DNA of 64,000 nt from Azospirillum baldaniorum. GTDB lineage: Bacteria; Pseudomonadota; Alphaproteobacteria; Azospirillales; Azospirillaceae. The notes beneath the pieces are model-generated. The model did no database searches, was not told the origin of the DNA, and was given only the letters and a program-made list of their open reading frames with translations. Position 1 is the first letter of the stretch. Every line of letters starts with the position of its first letter. The stretch is taken from positions 2,737,001 to 2,801,000 of the forward strand of contig NZ_CP022253.1 in NCBI RefSeq assembly GCF_003119195.2. The letters are read 5' to 3'. Below, in pieces: positions 15,550 through 23,869 of this stretch. A program made the translations under genes and the position numbers.

Positions 15550-16218
15550 ATGGCGGACAAGCCGTTGCGGATCGCGGTCGTGCTCTCGGGCTGCGGCGTC
15601 TATGACGGGGCGGAGATTCACGAGGCGGTGTGCACCCTGCTGGCAATCAGCCGCGCCGGGGCGGAGGCCGTGTGCTTCGCCCCCGACGTCCCGCAGGCCC
15701 ACGTCGTCAACCACCTGACCGGCGAGGAGGCGGCGGAGACCCGCAACGTGCTGGCCGAGTCCGCCCGCATCGCCCGCGGCAAGGTCGCCGACCTCGCGAC
15801 CTTCGACGCGGCGGCGGTGGATGCGCTGATCTTCCCCGGCGGCTTCGGCGCGGCCAAGAACCTGTGCGACTTCGCCTTCAAGGGCGCGGACTGCACGGTC
15901 AACCCGGACGTCGAGGCGGCCGTGCGCGCCATGCGCGACGCCGGCAAGCCGATCGGCGCCCTGTGCATCGCCCCGGCCATCCTGGCCACGCTGTTCGGCG
16001 CGGAGGGAATCGAACTCACCATCGGCTCCGACGCCGGTACCGCCGCCGTGCTGGAGAGCCTGGGGGCGAAGCACAGCGTCACCGGCCATGGCGAGATCGT
16101 GACCGACCGGCGTCTGAAGGTCGTCACCTCCCCCTGCTACATGCTCGACGCCAGCCTCGCGCAGATCGCCGAGGGTGCTGAGAACACCGTCCGCGCGCTG
16201 ATCGGGCTGGCCCGCTAA
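15550..16218 (+). CDS. ElbB/DJ-1-family glyoxalase-like protein (iaaC of the ipdC operon)
   Basis: 222 residues of the DJ-1/PfpI superfamily, ElbB subgroup: VVLSGCGVYDGAEIHEAV at the start, ALIFPGGFGAAKNL, and the nucleophile-elbow Cys in IGALCIAPAI. E. coli ElbB has weak glyoxalase activity. In A. brasilense the gene after ipdC was named iaaC and reported to be cotranscribed and to influence auxin levels, although its biochemical role is not settled. An AAGGAGG-type SD lies directly before the ATG. The gene ends close to a folded element that probably closes the operon. Confidence 0.88.
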   Translation: MADKPLRIAVVLSGCGVYDGAEIHEAVCTLLAISRAGAEAVCFAPDVPQAHVVNHLTGEEAAETRNVLAESARIARGKVADLATFDAAAVDALIFPGGFGAAKNLCDFAFKGADCTVNPDVEAAVRAMRDAGKPIGALCIAPAILATLFGAEGIELTIGSDAGTAAVLESLGAKHSVTGHGEIVTDRRLKVVTSPCYMLDASLAQIAEGAENTVRALIGLAR

Positions 16219-16222
16219 GCTC

Positions 16223-16292
16223 TTGTTGCGCTTGCGCTAAGGGGCGGGTGCCGAAGCGGGATACCCCCTTCGGCATCGCCTCTGCGCAACAA
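16223..16292. repeat. Nested inverted repeat after the ipdC operon
   Basis: Outer arms TTGTTGCGC (16223-16231) and GCGCAACAA (16284-16292) enclose a second hairpin with arms TGCCGAAG (16249-16256) and CTTCGGCA (16268-16275). No T-run follows. It begins 5 bases after the stop codon, so it probably ends or stabilises the ipdC-elbB transcript. Confidence 0.6.
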
Positions 16293-16360
16293 TTCGTTAA
16301 CCATAAAAGCCCACCCTGTCCCTGCTTTCGGGCAGACTTTATTCAGGGACGAGGACGGCG

Positions 16361-16930
16361 ATGACCTGCATTGTTGGCTTGGTGGACGGCGATCGTGTGT
16401 GGATGGGCGGTGACAGCGCGGGCGTGAACGGCCTGGACATCACCGTGCGCGCGGACACCAAGGTGTTCCGCAACGCCGACCTGCTGATCGGCTTCACCAG
16501 CAGCTTCCGCATGGGCCAGCTTCTGCATTACCGGCTGGAGCCGCCGCACCGCGACCCCGAGGCCGACGTCTTCCGCTACATGGTCGTCGATTTCGTGGAC
16601 GCCGTGCGCGGCTGCCTGAAGGACGGCGGCTACGCCCACCGCTCCAACGACGTGGAGACCGGCGGCACCTTCATGGTCGGGTACGAGGGGCGGCTCTTCT
16701 CGATCCAGTCCGACTATCAGGTGGGCGAGGCGGTGCGCGGCTATCACGCCATCGGCTGCGGGTCCGACTACGCGCTGGGCTCCCTCGCCTCCACGGTCGG
16801 CCTGCCGGCGGAGGAGCGGGTGCTGAAGGCGCTGGAATGCGCCGAGCTGTTCAGCGGTGGCGTGCGCGCGCCCTTCACCATCCAGTCGATGGTCCGGCGC
16901 CCGCATCTGGCGCTGACCGAAGCGGCGTAA
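16361..16930 (+). CDS. Ntn-hydrolase, proteasome-beta-subunit-like protein
   Basis: 189 residues starting MTCIVGLVDGDRVWMGGDS, the start of a family of stand-alone proteasome/HslV-like Ntn hydrolases. After Met removal, Thr2 would be the N-terminal nucleophile; the Asp in GGDS and Lys in ADTKVF occupy the places of the proteasome catalytic Asp17 and Lys33. GGTFMVGYEGRLF and AIGCGSDYALGSL follow as later family strands. No ATPase partner (HslU, Mpa) is encoded nearby, so it may act alone or be an amidase. Real substrate and assembly are unknown. Confidence 0.75.
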   Translation: MTCIVGLVDGDRVWMGGDSAGVNGLDITVRADTKVFRNADLLIGFTSSFRMGQLLHYRLEPPHRDPEADVFRYMVVDFVDAVRGCLKDGGYAHRSNDVETGGTFMVGYEGRLFSIQSDYQVGEAVRGYHAIGCGSDYALGSLASTVGLPAEERVLKALECAELFSGGVRAPFTIQSMVRRPHLALTEAA

Positions 16931-17087
16931 AGCCACAATAGAATTCAGGACTTCCCGCGCCGTTTTCGCCATCCGGCAAGACGGCGCGAAGTCGTGCCCG
17001 CACCGCGGCAAACTGTGTTATAGGAGCGCCGCTCCGTCCCAAAGAGATGGAGAACAAAAAGACCATAAATACAGTGGGTGCTAGAGA

Positions 17088-17327
17088 ATGGTTGACCAAA
17101 CTGTTGATGATGCGGATCGTTTGATTGGCGAAGAATCTCGCGATGTCTCGGGCCTGGTGCATGGCCTGCCGGCTTACTGCAATTCGCCTTACTTCGTGTT
17201 TCCGGCGCTGATCCTTCTGCTGATCATGCCGCTGTCGATCATTTTCCACCCGTCCTGGATCGTTCCGCTGGCCGAGCTGTACGCGGTCGGCATGATGGCG
17301 ACGATCATCCGCCTGACGCGCGGGTAA
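17088..17327 (+). CDS. Small hypothetical membrane protein
   Basis: 79 residues, not recognised. A polar N-terminal 30 residues is followed by two hydrophobic stretches (about 36-53, FVFPALILLLIMPLSIIF, and 57-75) joined by a short HPSW turn, ending in a basic RLTRG tail. It should be a two-span inner-membrane protein. The ribosome-binding site is poor. It stands alone between the Ntn hydrolase and the convergent nadE, with a palindromic repeat directly downstream. Confidence 0.6.
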   Translation: MVDQTVDDADRLIGEESRDVSGLVHGLPAYCNSPYFVFPALILLLIMPLSIIFHPSWIVPLAELYAVGMMATIIRLTRG

Positions 17328-17341
17328 GGGAAGGCTGCGGC

Positions 17342-17392
17342 TCCCTCCCTAACCCTCCCCCGTCTTCAGCGAGGGAGGGTTAGGGAGGGGGC
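17342..17392. repeat. CCCTCCC/GGGAGGG palindromic repeat, copy 4
   Basis: CTCCCTAACCCTCCC and its full complement GGGAGGGTTAGGGAG are separated by a short CGTCTTCAGCGA-type loop. The right arm with GGGGGCAA is identical to copy 5 at 48.1 kb. It lies between two convergent genes and could act as a terminator or REP element. Confidence 0.8.
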
Positions 17393-17398
17393 AAAAAC

Positions 17399-19063
17399 TC
17401 ACGCAATGCTCCCGAATCCGTTGGTGATCGGATAGCGCCGCTCGCGGTTGAACAGCCGCGGCGTGATCTTCGGGCCGGGAGGCGCCTGGCGGCGCTTGTA
17501 TTCGGCCAGATGCAGCATGCGCCAGACCCTGTCCACCACCTCCGGCGCGTGGCCGCGGGCGACGATCTCCGCCACGCCCAGATCCTTTTCCACCAGACAG
17601 CGCAGAATGTCGTCCAGCGCGTCGTAGGGCGGCAGCGTGTCCTGGTCGGTCTGGTCGGGCTTCAGCTCCGCGGTCGGGGCCTTGACCAGGACTCGTTCCG
17701 GCACGACGCGCCCCGCCGGGCCGAACGCGCCCTCCGTCTGATGCGCGTTGCGCCAGCGCGCCAGCGCGTACACCGTCGTCTTGTAGACGTCCTTCAGCAC
17801 GGCGTAGCCACCGCACATGTCGCCGTAGAGCGTGGCGTAGCCGACCGACATCTCCGACTTGTTGCCGGTGGACAGCACCATGGGGCCGAACTTGTTGGAC
17901 AGCGCCATCAGCGTGACGCCGCGGGACCGCGCCTGGATGTTCTCCTCCGTGGCGTCCGGGTCGCGCCCCGCGAAGGCCGGCAGGAGCATCCGCTCGAACG
18001 CCTCCATCGCCGGGACGATGGGAACGGTGTCCAGCTTGCAGCCCAGCAGTTCCGCCGATTCCGCGGCGTCGTCCAGGCTGTCCTGCGCGGTGTGGGGCGA
18101 CGGCATCATCACGCCGTGCACCCGCTCGGCGCCCAGCGCGTCCACCGCGATGGCCGCCGCCAGCGCCGAATCGATGCCGCCCGACAGGCCCAGGATGACG
18201 CCGGGAAAGCGGTTCTTGGTCACATAGTCGCGCAAGGCCAGCACCAGCGCCGCGTAGATCGACTCCAGACCCTCCGGCGGTGCGACGCACTCCGTGTCGG
18301 CGCAACTCCAGACATCGTCCTCGCCGCGCTCCCAGCGGGTGATCAGCAGATGCTCGGTGAAGGCTGGAGCCTGCGCGACCAGCCGGCAATCGGCGCCCAG
18401 CGCGAAGCTGGCGCCGTCGAAGACCAGTTCGTCCTGCCCGCCCACCTGATTCACGTAGAGCAGCGGCAGGCTGGACTCGGTGACCCGTCCAACGGCGAGC
18501 TGCACGCGCTGGTCGTGCTTGCCCAGCTCGAACGGGCTGCCGTTGGGGACCACCAGGATCTCCGCCCCGCTTTCCGCCAGCGTCTCGATCACGTCGGCGG
18601 ACCACATGTCCTCGCAGATCGGAACGCCCAGCCGCACGCCGCGGACGTTGATCGGGCCGGGCAGCGGGCCGGGGGTGAAGACGCGCTTCTCGTCGAAGAC
18701 GCCGTAGTTCGGCAGGTCCACCTTGAAGCGGGTCGCCGCGATCCGCCCGCCGTCGAGCAGCAGGGCGGCGTTGTGGCGTTTGTCGCCGTCGCGCCAGGGC
18801 GCGCCGACCAGCAGGGCTGGGCCTCCGTCCGCCGTCTCGGCGGCGAGTTCACGCACCGCCTGCTCCACCACGTCCAGGAAGAAGGGCTTCAGCACCAGAT
18901 CCTCCGGCGGGTAGCCGGTCACCGCCAGCTCCGGGCAGACCATCAGATCGGCGCCGCGCGCGGCGGCCTCCGCCCGCGCGTCCCGGATGCGGTCGATGTT
19001 GGTGGTGATGGCGCCGACGGTCGGGTTGATCTGGGCCAGCGCGATGGAAAGGCGGTCGGTCAT
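17399..19063 (-). CDS. nadE: Glutamine-dependent NAD+ synthetase
   Basis: 554 residues: an N-terminal nitrilase-type glutaminase domain (Glu in CPELAVTGY, Lys in FKVDLPNYG, catalytic Cys in PICEDMW) fused to a C-terminal NAD synthetase domain with the PP-loop LGLSGGIDSALAAAI. It amidates nicotinic acid adenine dinucleotide to NAD+ using ATP and glutamine. The length is normal for the two-domain form. Monocistronic as seen here, with a divergent oxidoreductase gene 146 bp away. Confidence 0.95.
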   Translation of the reverse strand: MTDRLSIALAQINPTVGAITTNIDRIRDARAEAAARGADLMVCPELAVTGYPPEDLVLKPFFLDVVEQAVRELAAETADGGPALLVGAPWRDGDKRHNAALLLDGGRIAATRFKVDLPNYGVFDEKRVFTPGPLPGPINVRGVRLGVPICEDMWSADVIETLAESGAEILVVPNGSPFELGKHDQRVQLAVGRVTESSLPLLYVNQVGGQDELVFDGASFALGADCRLVAQAPAFTEHLLITRWERGEDDVWSCADTECVAPPEGLESIYAALVLALRDYVTKNRFPGVILGLSGGIDSALAAAIAVDALGAERVHGVMMPSPHTAQDSLDDAAESAELLGCKLDTVPIVPAMEAFERMLLPAFAGRDPDATEENIQARSRGVTLMALSNKFGPMVLSTGNKSEMSVGYATLYGDMCGGYAVLKDVYKTTVYALARWRNAHQTEGAFGPAGRVVPERVLVKAPTAELKPDQTDQDTLPPYDALDDILRCLVEKDLGVAEIVARGHAPEVVDRVWRMLHLAEYKRRQAPPGPKITPRLFNRERRYPITNGFGSIA

Positions 19064-19209
19064 GGCGGCATCGTCCGGTGAAGCGGCGGATCGGCGTCAC
19101 CGTAACAGCCGGAGGCCGGGGGCGGAAGCGGCGCACGGCCGCAGCGGAACCGCGCCACCGCACGCTGTGTTGCCGGAAGGACAGGACGCCAACAGAAGGA
19201 TGACCGGTC

Positions 19210-20778
19210 ATGCAAAAGTCCGGGCAGGGTTCCGGTGCCACGACCTCCGTCTGGATGGACCGCGGCAGGGCGGCGATGCCCGCCGGGACGGTCGCTCCCA
19301 CCGCCGCGGCGCTGGGCGCCCTGCGCCCTGATGTGATCGTTGTCGGAGCAGGCATCGCCGGGGTGACCACGGCCTACCTGCTCCAGCGCTCCGGCAAGTC
19401 GGTTCTGCTGCTGGACGACGGACCGTCGGGCGGCGGCGAGACCGGGCGCACCACGGCGCATCTCTCCAACGTCATCGACGACCGCTTCACCGAGATCGAA
19501 CGGCTGCACAGCGAGTCCGGCGCCCGCATGGCGGCGGACAGCCACGGCGCCGCCATCGACACCATCGAGCGGATCGCCCGCGAGGAAAACATCGACTGCG
19601 GCTTCGCCCGGCTCGACGGCTATCTGATGCTGGCGCCGGGGCAGGACCCCGCCGGGCTGGACCGCGAGCGCGACGCCGCCCGCCGCGCCGGGCTGGACGA
19701 TGTGGAGCGGCTGGACGCCCCGCCCATCCGGCATCCCGGCCCCTGCCTGCGCTTCCCCCGGCAGGCGCGCGTCCACGCGCTGGACTATCTGGTCGGGCTG
19801 ACCCGCGCCTTCCTGGCGCGCGGCGGCGCGCTGGCCAGCGGGGCGCATGTCTCCACGGTCCGGCAGGACGGGGAGCGCGTGCGCGTCGAGGCCGGGCCGG
19901 ACCACGCGCTGGTGGAGGCCGCCGCGGTGGTCGTCGCCACCAACTCGCCGATCAGCGACCGCTTCGCCATTCATTCCAAGCAGGCGCCCTACCGCACCTA
20001 CGCCATCTCCCTGCGGGTGCCGAAGGGCAGCGTGCCCGATGCCCTCTATTGGGACACGCTCGACACCTATCACTATGTGCGGCTCCAGCCGGAGGCCGAC
20101 CACGACCGGCTGATCGTCGGCGGCGAGGACCACAAGACCGGCGAGGCCCGCGACATGGCCGAGCGCTGGGCCGCGCTGGAGGCCTGGACGCGCGCGCATT
20201 TCCCCCAGGCCGGGGTGGTCGAGCACCGCTGGTCCGGGCAGGTGATGGAGCCCTTCGACGGGCTGGCCTTCATCGGCCCCGACCCGGCCTATGGCGGGCG
20301 GGTCTTCGTCGCGACCGGCGACAGCGGCATGGGCATGACCCACGGCACCATCGCCGGGCTGGTGCTGTGCGAGCTGATCCACGGCAGCGGCAGCCCGTGG
20401 GCCGCGCTGTACGACCCTGGCCGCAAGATGACCAGCAAACTCGGCACCTACCTGCGGGAGAACCTGGACGCCGCCCGCCACTTCCTGCCCTACGTGCAGG
20501 GGCCGGAGCTGGAGGGCGAGGATCGCATCGAGCCCCGACAGGGCGCGGTCCTGAAATCGGGCGTCTGGCCCGTCGCCGTCTTCCGCGACGAGTCGGGGGC
20601 GCTGCACCGCCGCTCCGCCATCTGCCCCCATCTGAAATGCGTGGTCCGCTGGAATCCCGGCGAGCGGAGCTGGGACTGCCCCTGCCACGGGTCCCGCTTC
20701 GCCGTGGACGGGACGGTTCTGAACGGCCCGGCCACCCAACCGCTTGCGCCCATCGAGGACTCCGCAAGCAAAAACTGA
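19210..20778 (+). CDS. FAD-dependent oxidoreductase with C-terminal Rieske [2Fe-2S] domain
   Basis: 522 residues. Residues about 39-70 form the FAD-binding Rossmann motif (VIVVGAGIAGVTTAYLL); a DadA/glycine-oxidase-like domain follows to about 420, with GRVFVATGDSGMGMTHG for the second FAD contact. The last 90 residues form a Rieske domain with CPH and CPCH cluster ligands. Such DAO-Rieske fusions are seen in bacteria next to stress or sugar genes; the substrate is not known. An AAGGATG SD lies before the ATG. It stands alone. Confidence 0.85.
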   Translation: MQKSGQGSGATTSVWMDRGRAAMPAGTVAPTAAALGALRPDVIVVGAGIAGVTTAYLLQRSGKSVLLLDDGPSGGGETGRTTAHLSNVIDDRFTEIERLHSESGARMAADSHGAAIDTIERIAREENIDCGFARLDGYLMLAPGQDPAGLDRERDAARRAGLDDVERLDAPPIRHPGPCLRFPRQARVHALDYLVGLTRAFLARGGALASGAHVSTVRQDGERVRVEAGPDHALVEAAAVVVATNSPISDRFAIHSKQAPYRTYAISLRVPKGSVPDALYWDTLDTYHYVRLQPEADHDRLIVGGEDHKTGEARDMAERWAALEAWTRAHFPQAGVVEHRWSGQVMEPFDGLAFIGPDPAYGGRVFVATGDSGMGMTHGTIAGLVLCELIHGSGSPWAALYDPGRKMTSKLGTYLRENLDAARHFLPYVQGPELEGEDRIEPRQGAVLKSGVWPVAVFRDESGALHRRSAICPHLKCVVRWNPGERSWDCPCHGSRFAVDGTVLNGPATQPLAPIEDSASKN

Positions 20779-20905
20779 TAAAATCCTTCGAAACCGAAGA
20801 GTTTCGACCGGGCGTTGCAGGAGCCCTGCGACGAATTAACCTGTGGTAAAGGACTCCGGTACGATCATACCCTTACGGCGAAACGATCACGCGCGGGAGG
20901 CGGCG

Positions 20906-21889
20906 ATGTATTACTCGGAGATGTCCGGACCGACAGGGACGACCAGCACGGTCCTGCAACAGGCGAACAACGCCAAGAAGGCAACCGAGAGCAAGGCTGC
21001 GGACGGCGCCAAGGCCGCCGCCACGACCGCCGACGCCGCGACTCCCGCGAAAAGCGCCAGCCCGGCCTACACGATCAGCCAGTCGATGGAAAACCTGCTC
21101 GACAGCCTGTCGGGCAAGAAGCCCGCGGCGGCGGGCGGCGACGGCGCGAACGCCGATGCGGCGGGCGACGCGGCCGCCGGCGGCAAGACCGGCTCCCAGG
21201 CGATGGCCGACCGGGCCAAGCAGGCCGAGCAGATCATGCAGAAGGCGCTGGAGCAGTCCAAGGGCCTCTCTGGCCTGTTTGAGAAGGCCATCGACAACAT
21301 GGCCGGCGATCTCGGCAGCCTGCTCGGCGGGCTGGGCATGTCGGACGACGACGTGAAGGGCGCCGTCGGCGATTTCGGCAGCGCCATGAAGGACAAGCTG
21401 AAGTCCATGGATTTCAGCCAGATGGGCATGAGCATGGAGGAGGCCCGGTCGCAGTGGTCCATCGAGTCCCGCGGCATGGAGCTGACCATCCAGGATGGCG
21501 ACAAGTCGGTCCGCATCTCCTTCGCCAAGTCCACCCTGGACTTCACCCGCGAGGACCGCGGGCTGGCGGCCACGCTGAACGCGGACGGCTCGGGCAGCGC
21601 CATGTTCTCCGCCGCCACGACCAAGGTGTCCGGCAAGGCCACCGGCATGATCGTCCGCGCCAACGGCTTCAGCGATGACGAGATCAAGGGCGTCCTGGAG
21701 AAGTTGAACGGCATGGCCGCGAAGGGCGGGATGAACGGCCTCGGCGCCCTGACCCCGACCAAGAGCGCCGATGGCGTGATGCACCTGAACCTCGACCTGT
21801 CGCAGCCCATCGCCGGCCTGACCGACGGCAGCAGCGCCAAGGGCGCCGCCGCGGCGGACGCTTCCCAGAAGGTGGACATCAAGGCGTGA
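20906..21889 (+). CDS. Hypothetical Ala/Lys/Gly-rich protein
   Basis: 327 residues, not recognised. The first 110 residues are low-complexity (many Ala, Lys, Asp, Gly), then come helical segments rich in Met and Asp (SLLGGLGMSDDDVKGAVGDF, MKDKLKSMDFSQMGMSMEEA), and a beta-rich part with regular alternation (ELTIQDGDKSVRISFAKSTLDF, GMIVRANGFSDDEI). There is no signal peptide. GGGAGG with a 5-base gap supports ATG 20906 over an upstream start. The composition resembles surface-associated or flagellar-type accessory proteins, but I can give no function. Confidence 0.75.
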   Translation: MYYSEMSGPTGTTSTVLQQANNAKKATESKAADGAKAAATTADAATPAKSASPAYTISQSMENLLDSLSGKKPAAAGGDGANADAAGDAAAGGKTGSQAMADRAKQAEQIMQKALEQSKGLSGLFEKAIDNMAGDLGSLLGGLGMSDDDVKGAVGDFGSAMKDKLKSMDFSQMGMSMEEARSQWSIESRGMELTIQDGDKSVRISFAKSTLDFTREDRGLAATLNADGSGSAMFSAATTKVSGKATGMIVRANGFSDDEIKGVLEKLNGMAAKGGMNGLGALTPTKSADGVMHLNLDLSQPIAGLTDGSSAKGAAAADASQKVDIKA

Positions 21890-22023
21890 GGAAGGGCGGG
21901 CCGTTTTCCCGGAAGGGGCGCCCGCAAAAGGGGTGCGATCTGTGATAACGGGGGCCGGCGCTTGCCGTCGAGCCGGCTCCCTGTATAGAAGCGGCTTTCG
22001 CTGTTTCGGAGATTCGCTTCCCC

Positions 22024-22458
22024 ATGACCGACCGCCCCACGACCGACCGCAACGCCGTTCTGGCCGCGAACCGGGCTTTCTACCAAGCCTTCACCGGGCG
22101 TGACTTCCCCGCCATGGACCGGCTGTGGGCCTCCCGCCTGCCCGTGTCCTGCATCCATCCCGGCTGGACCATCCTGTTCGGCCGGGAGGCTGTGGTGTCG
22201 AGCTGGCAGGACGTGCTGCGGTCCCCCCGCGGCCCGGCGGTGCAGGCGCGCAACGAACGCGTCAGCCTGTACGGCGACACCGCGGTCGTCCTCTGCGAGG
22301 AGATCGTGGGAGACGCGGTGCTGGTGGCGACCAACCTGTTCGCGCGCGAGGATGGTGAGTGGCGGCTGGCCCACCATCAGGCCGGACCGGTCGCCGAACC
22401 CGCCTCGCAGATCCTGACGCCGCCCGACCGCCTGCCGCCCGGCGGCCTGCTGCACTGA
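22024..22458 (+). CDS. SnoaL-like / NTF2-superfamily protein
   Basis: 144 residues with the cone-shaped NTF2 fold pattern: an N-terminal helix pair (AVLAANRAFYQAFTGRDFPAMDRLW), then strands SCIHPGWTILFGREAV and the final WRLAHHQAGP. This matches the SnoaL_3 subgroup of small dimeric proteins. Many have no catalytic activity assigned. A convergent serine hydrolase gene ends 41 bp downstream. Confidence 0.75.
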   Translation: MTDRPTTDRNAVLAANRAFYQAFTGRDFPAMDRLWASRLPVSCIHPGWTILFGREAVVSSWQDVLRSPRGPAVQARNERVSLYGDTAVVLCEEIVGDAVLVATNLFAREDGEWRLAHHQAGPVAEPASQILTPPDRLPPGGLLH

Positions 22459-22499
22459 CGGCGGCCCCTCGACGGCGGCCCCTCTTCCCCCTCGCGCGT

Positions 22500-23684
22500 T
22501 CAGCGGCGCTCCGCCGCCCTCTCCAGCTGCCAGATCAGATCGCCCACCACCCGGTCGGCGGTGATCCGCTCGGGGTCGCTGTTGGTCAGGGCGACCGCGG
22601 CCCAGCGGTGGGCGCGTGAGAAGGCGATGTAGGCGTTGAAGCCGCCGGTGGAACCGGAATGCCAGAGGATCGGTGTGCCGTCCGCCGCCCAGGCGACGAA
22701 CCAGCCCAGCGCCATTGCCCCCTGCCCCAGCGCCCCCGGATCGCGCAGCGCCCGCCCGTCCACCTGCACCGACTGGGCGAGCGCCAGCGTCGCCGCGGCC
22801 TCGCCGTCACAGGCGGCCTTTCCCAGGCCGGTGCAGTCGCCCATGTTGGCGCGCAGCCAGCGCAGCAGGTCGTCGGCGGTGGAGTAGAGGCCGAAGGAGG
22901 GCTGCATGGCCGGCGCCTCCCAATCCGGCACCACCTGCCCGCGGGCGTGACCCACCGCCTTGCGGGCGCGCTGCCCGGCCGTGGGCGTCAGCGTGGTGTC
23001 GGTCATGCCGAAGCGGTCGGTGACCACCCGTTTCAATAGGGTTTCATACGGGATGCCGGAGGCGGTGGACAGCGCCTCCCCCAGCACCGCCATGCCGACG
23101 TTCGAATAGCGGAAGCGCGTGCCCGGTGGCACCGTCAGGCTGAAGCCGGACAGCCACGCCCCCACCTCCTCCCGCGTCAGCGGCTTGTAGGGGTTGCGCG
23201 GGTCCTCCAGCCGGCTCCACGAGAAGCGCGGTGTCTCCGGCACGTTGGGCAGCCCCGCCGTGTGGGTGGCGAGGTCGAGCAGGCGGATCGGCGTGCCGTC
23301 GAAGTCCGGGGCGTGGACCGGCTTGGGCAGATGGCGGGCCAACGGGTCGGTCGGGGCGACGCGCCCGGCGCGGATCAGCTCCGCCAGGATGGTGCCGGTG
23401 AAGGGCTTGGTCAGCGAGGCGATCTGGAACAGGGTCCGCCCGTCCGGCGGGCCACCGTCGGGCCGTCCGCTGTCGCCGCGCCCGACGACGAGGCTGCGCC
23501 CGTCGCGGATCACCCCGACGACGATGCTGCCCGCCCCCGCCTCCTCAAGACGGCGATCGGCCAACGCCGTCACCGCCTCCCGAAGACGGTCCGGGGGCAC
23601 CGCGTCCGCCGGGGCCGGCGCCGTCGCCCAGACGGTGAGCGCAAGAAACGACACGACACCGAGCACCGGCCCCCGCATCCCCAC
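22500..23684 (-). CDS. Serine hydrolase, class C beta-lactamase family
   Basis: 394 residues with a signal peptide (about 1-28, ending APADA). Catalytic motifs of the beta-lactamase/DD-peptidase superfamily are present: SxxK in IASLTKPFTG, YxN in FRYSNVGMAVLGE, and HSGSTGG in place of KTG near the C-terminus. This combination is typical of periplasmic esterases or D-aminopeptidase-like proteins (EstB, AmpH type) rather than true AmpC resistance enzymes. No ampR-like regulator is adjacent. Confidence 0.87.
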   Translation of the reverse strand: MGMRGPVLGVVSFLALTVWATAPAPADAVPPDRLREAVTALADRRLEEAGAGSIVVGVIRDGRSLVVGRGDSGRPDGGPPDGRTLFQIASLTKPFTGTILAELIRAGRVAPTDPLARHLPKPVHAPDFDGTPIRLLDLATHTAGLPNVPETPRFSWSRLEDPRNPYKPLTREEVGAWLSGFSLTVPPGTRFRYSNVGMAVLGEALSTASGIPYETLLKRVVTDRFGMTDTTLTPTAGQRARKAVGHARGQVVPDWEAPAMQPSFGLYSTADDLLRWLRANMGDCTGLGKAACDGEAAATLALAQSVQVDGRALRDPGALGQGAMALGWFVAWAADGTPILWHSGSTGGFNAYIAFSRAHRWAAVALTNSDPERITADRVVGDLIWQLERAAERR

Positions 23685-23824
23685 CCTCCGTCATCGGCGC
23701 GCGGAATGGGCGCGCTGAAGGAAGAGTGGGAAGCGGTCCCGCCCGCCGGTACGCCCGCGGACGGACATCACGCCAACGGAGCAGGCCATGCCGGGCGGGT
23801 TAGACCGGTAAGGCCCGGCCCACC

Positions 23825-23869
23825 CGGCCGAAATTTACTCGGCCACTTTCTACTCGGCCAATTTCTACT
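23825..23869. repeat. Three tandem 15-bp repeats carrying consecutive stop codons
   Basis: CGGCCGAAATTTACT, CGGCCACTTTCTACT and CGGCCAATTTCTACT stand head to tail. On the minus strand they are in frame with the GT39 gene and each unit brings a new TAG or TAA, so the true C-terminus is followed by two copies of a pseudo-C-terminus with its own stop. Confidence 0.8.

Noticed and set aside
13483..16089. 868-codon open frame on the minus strand opposite ipdC and elbB
   Set aside because: Shadow of the two real genes; it runs through the ipdC promoter and repeats and has no motif.
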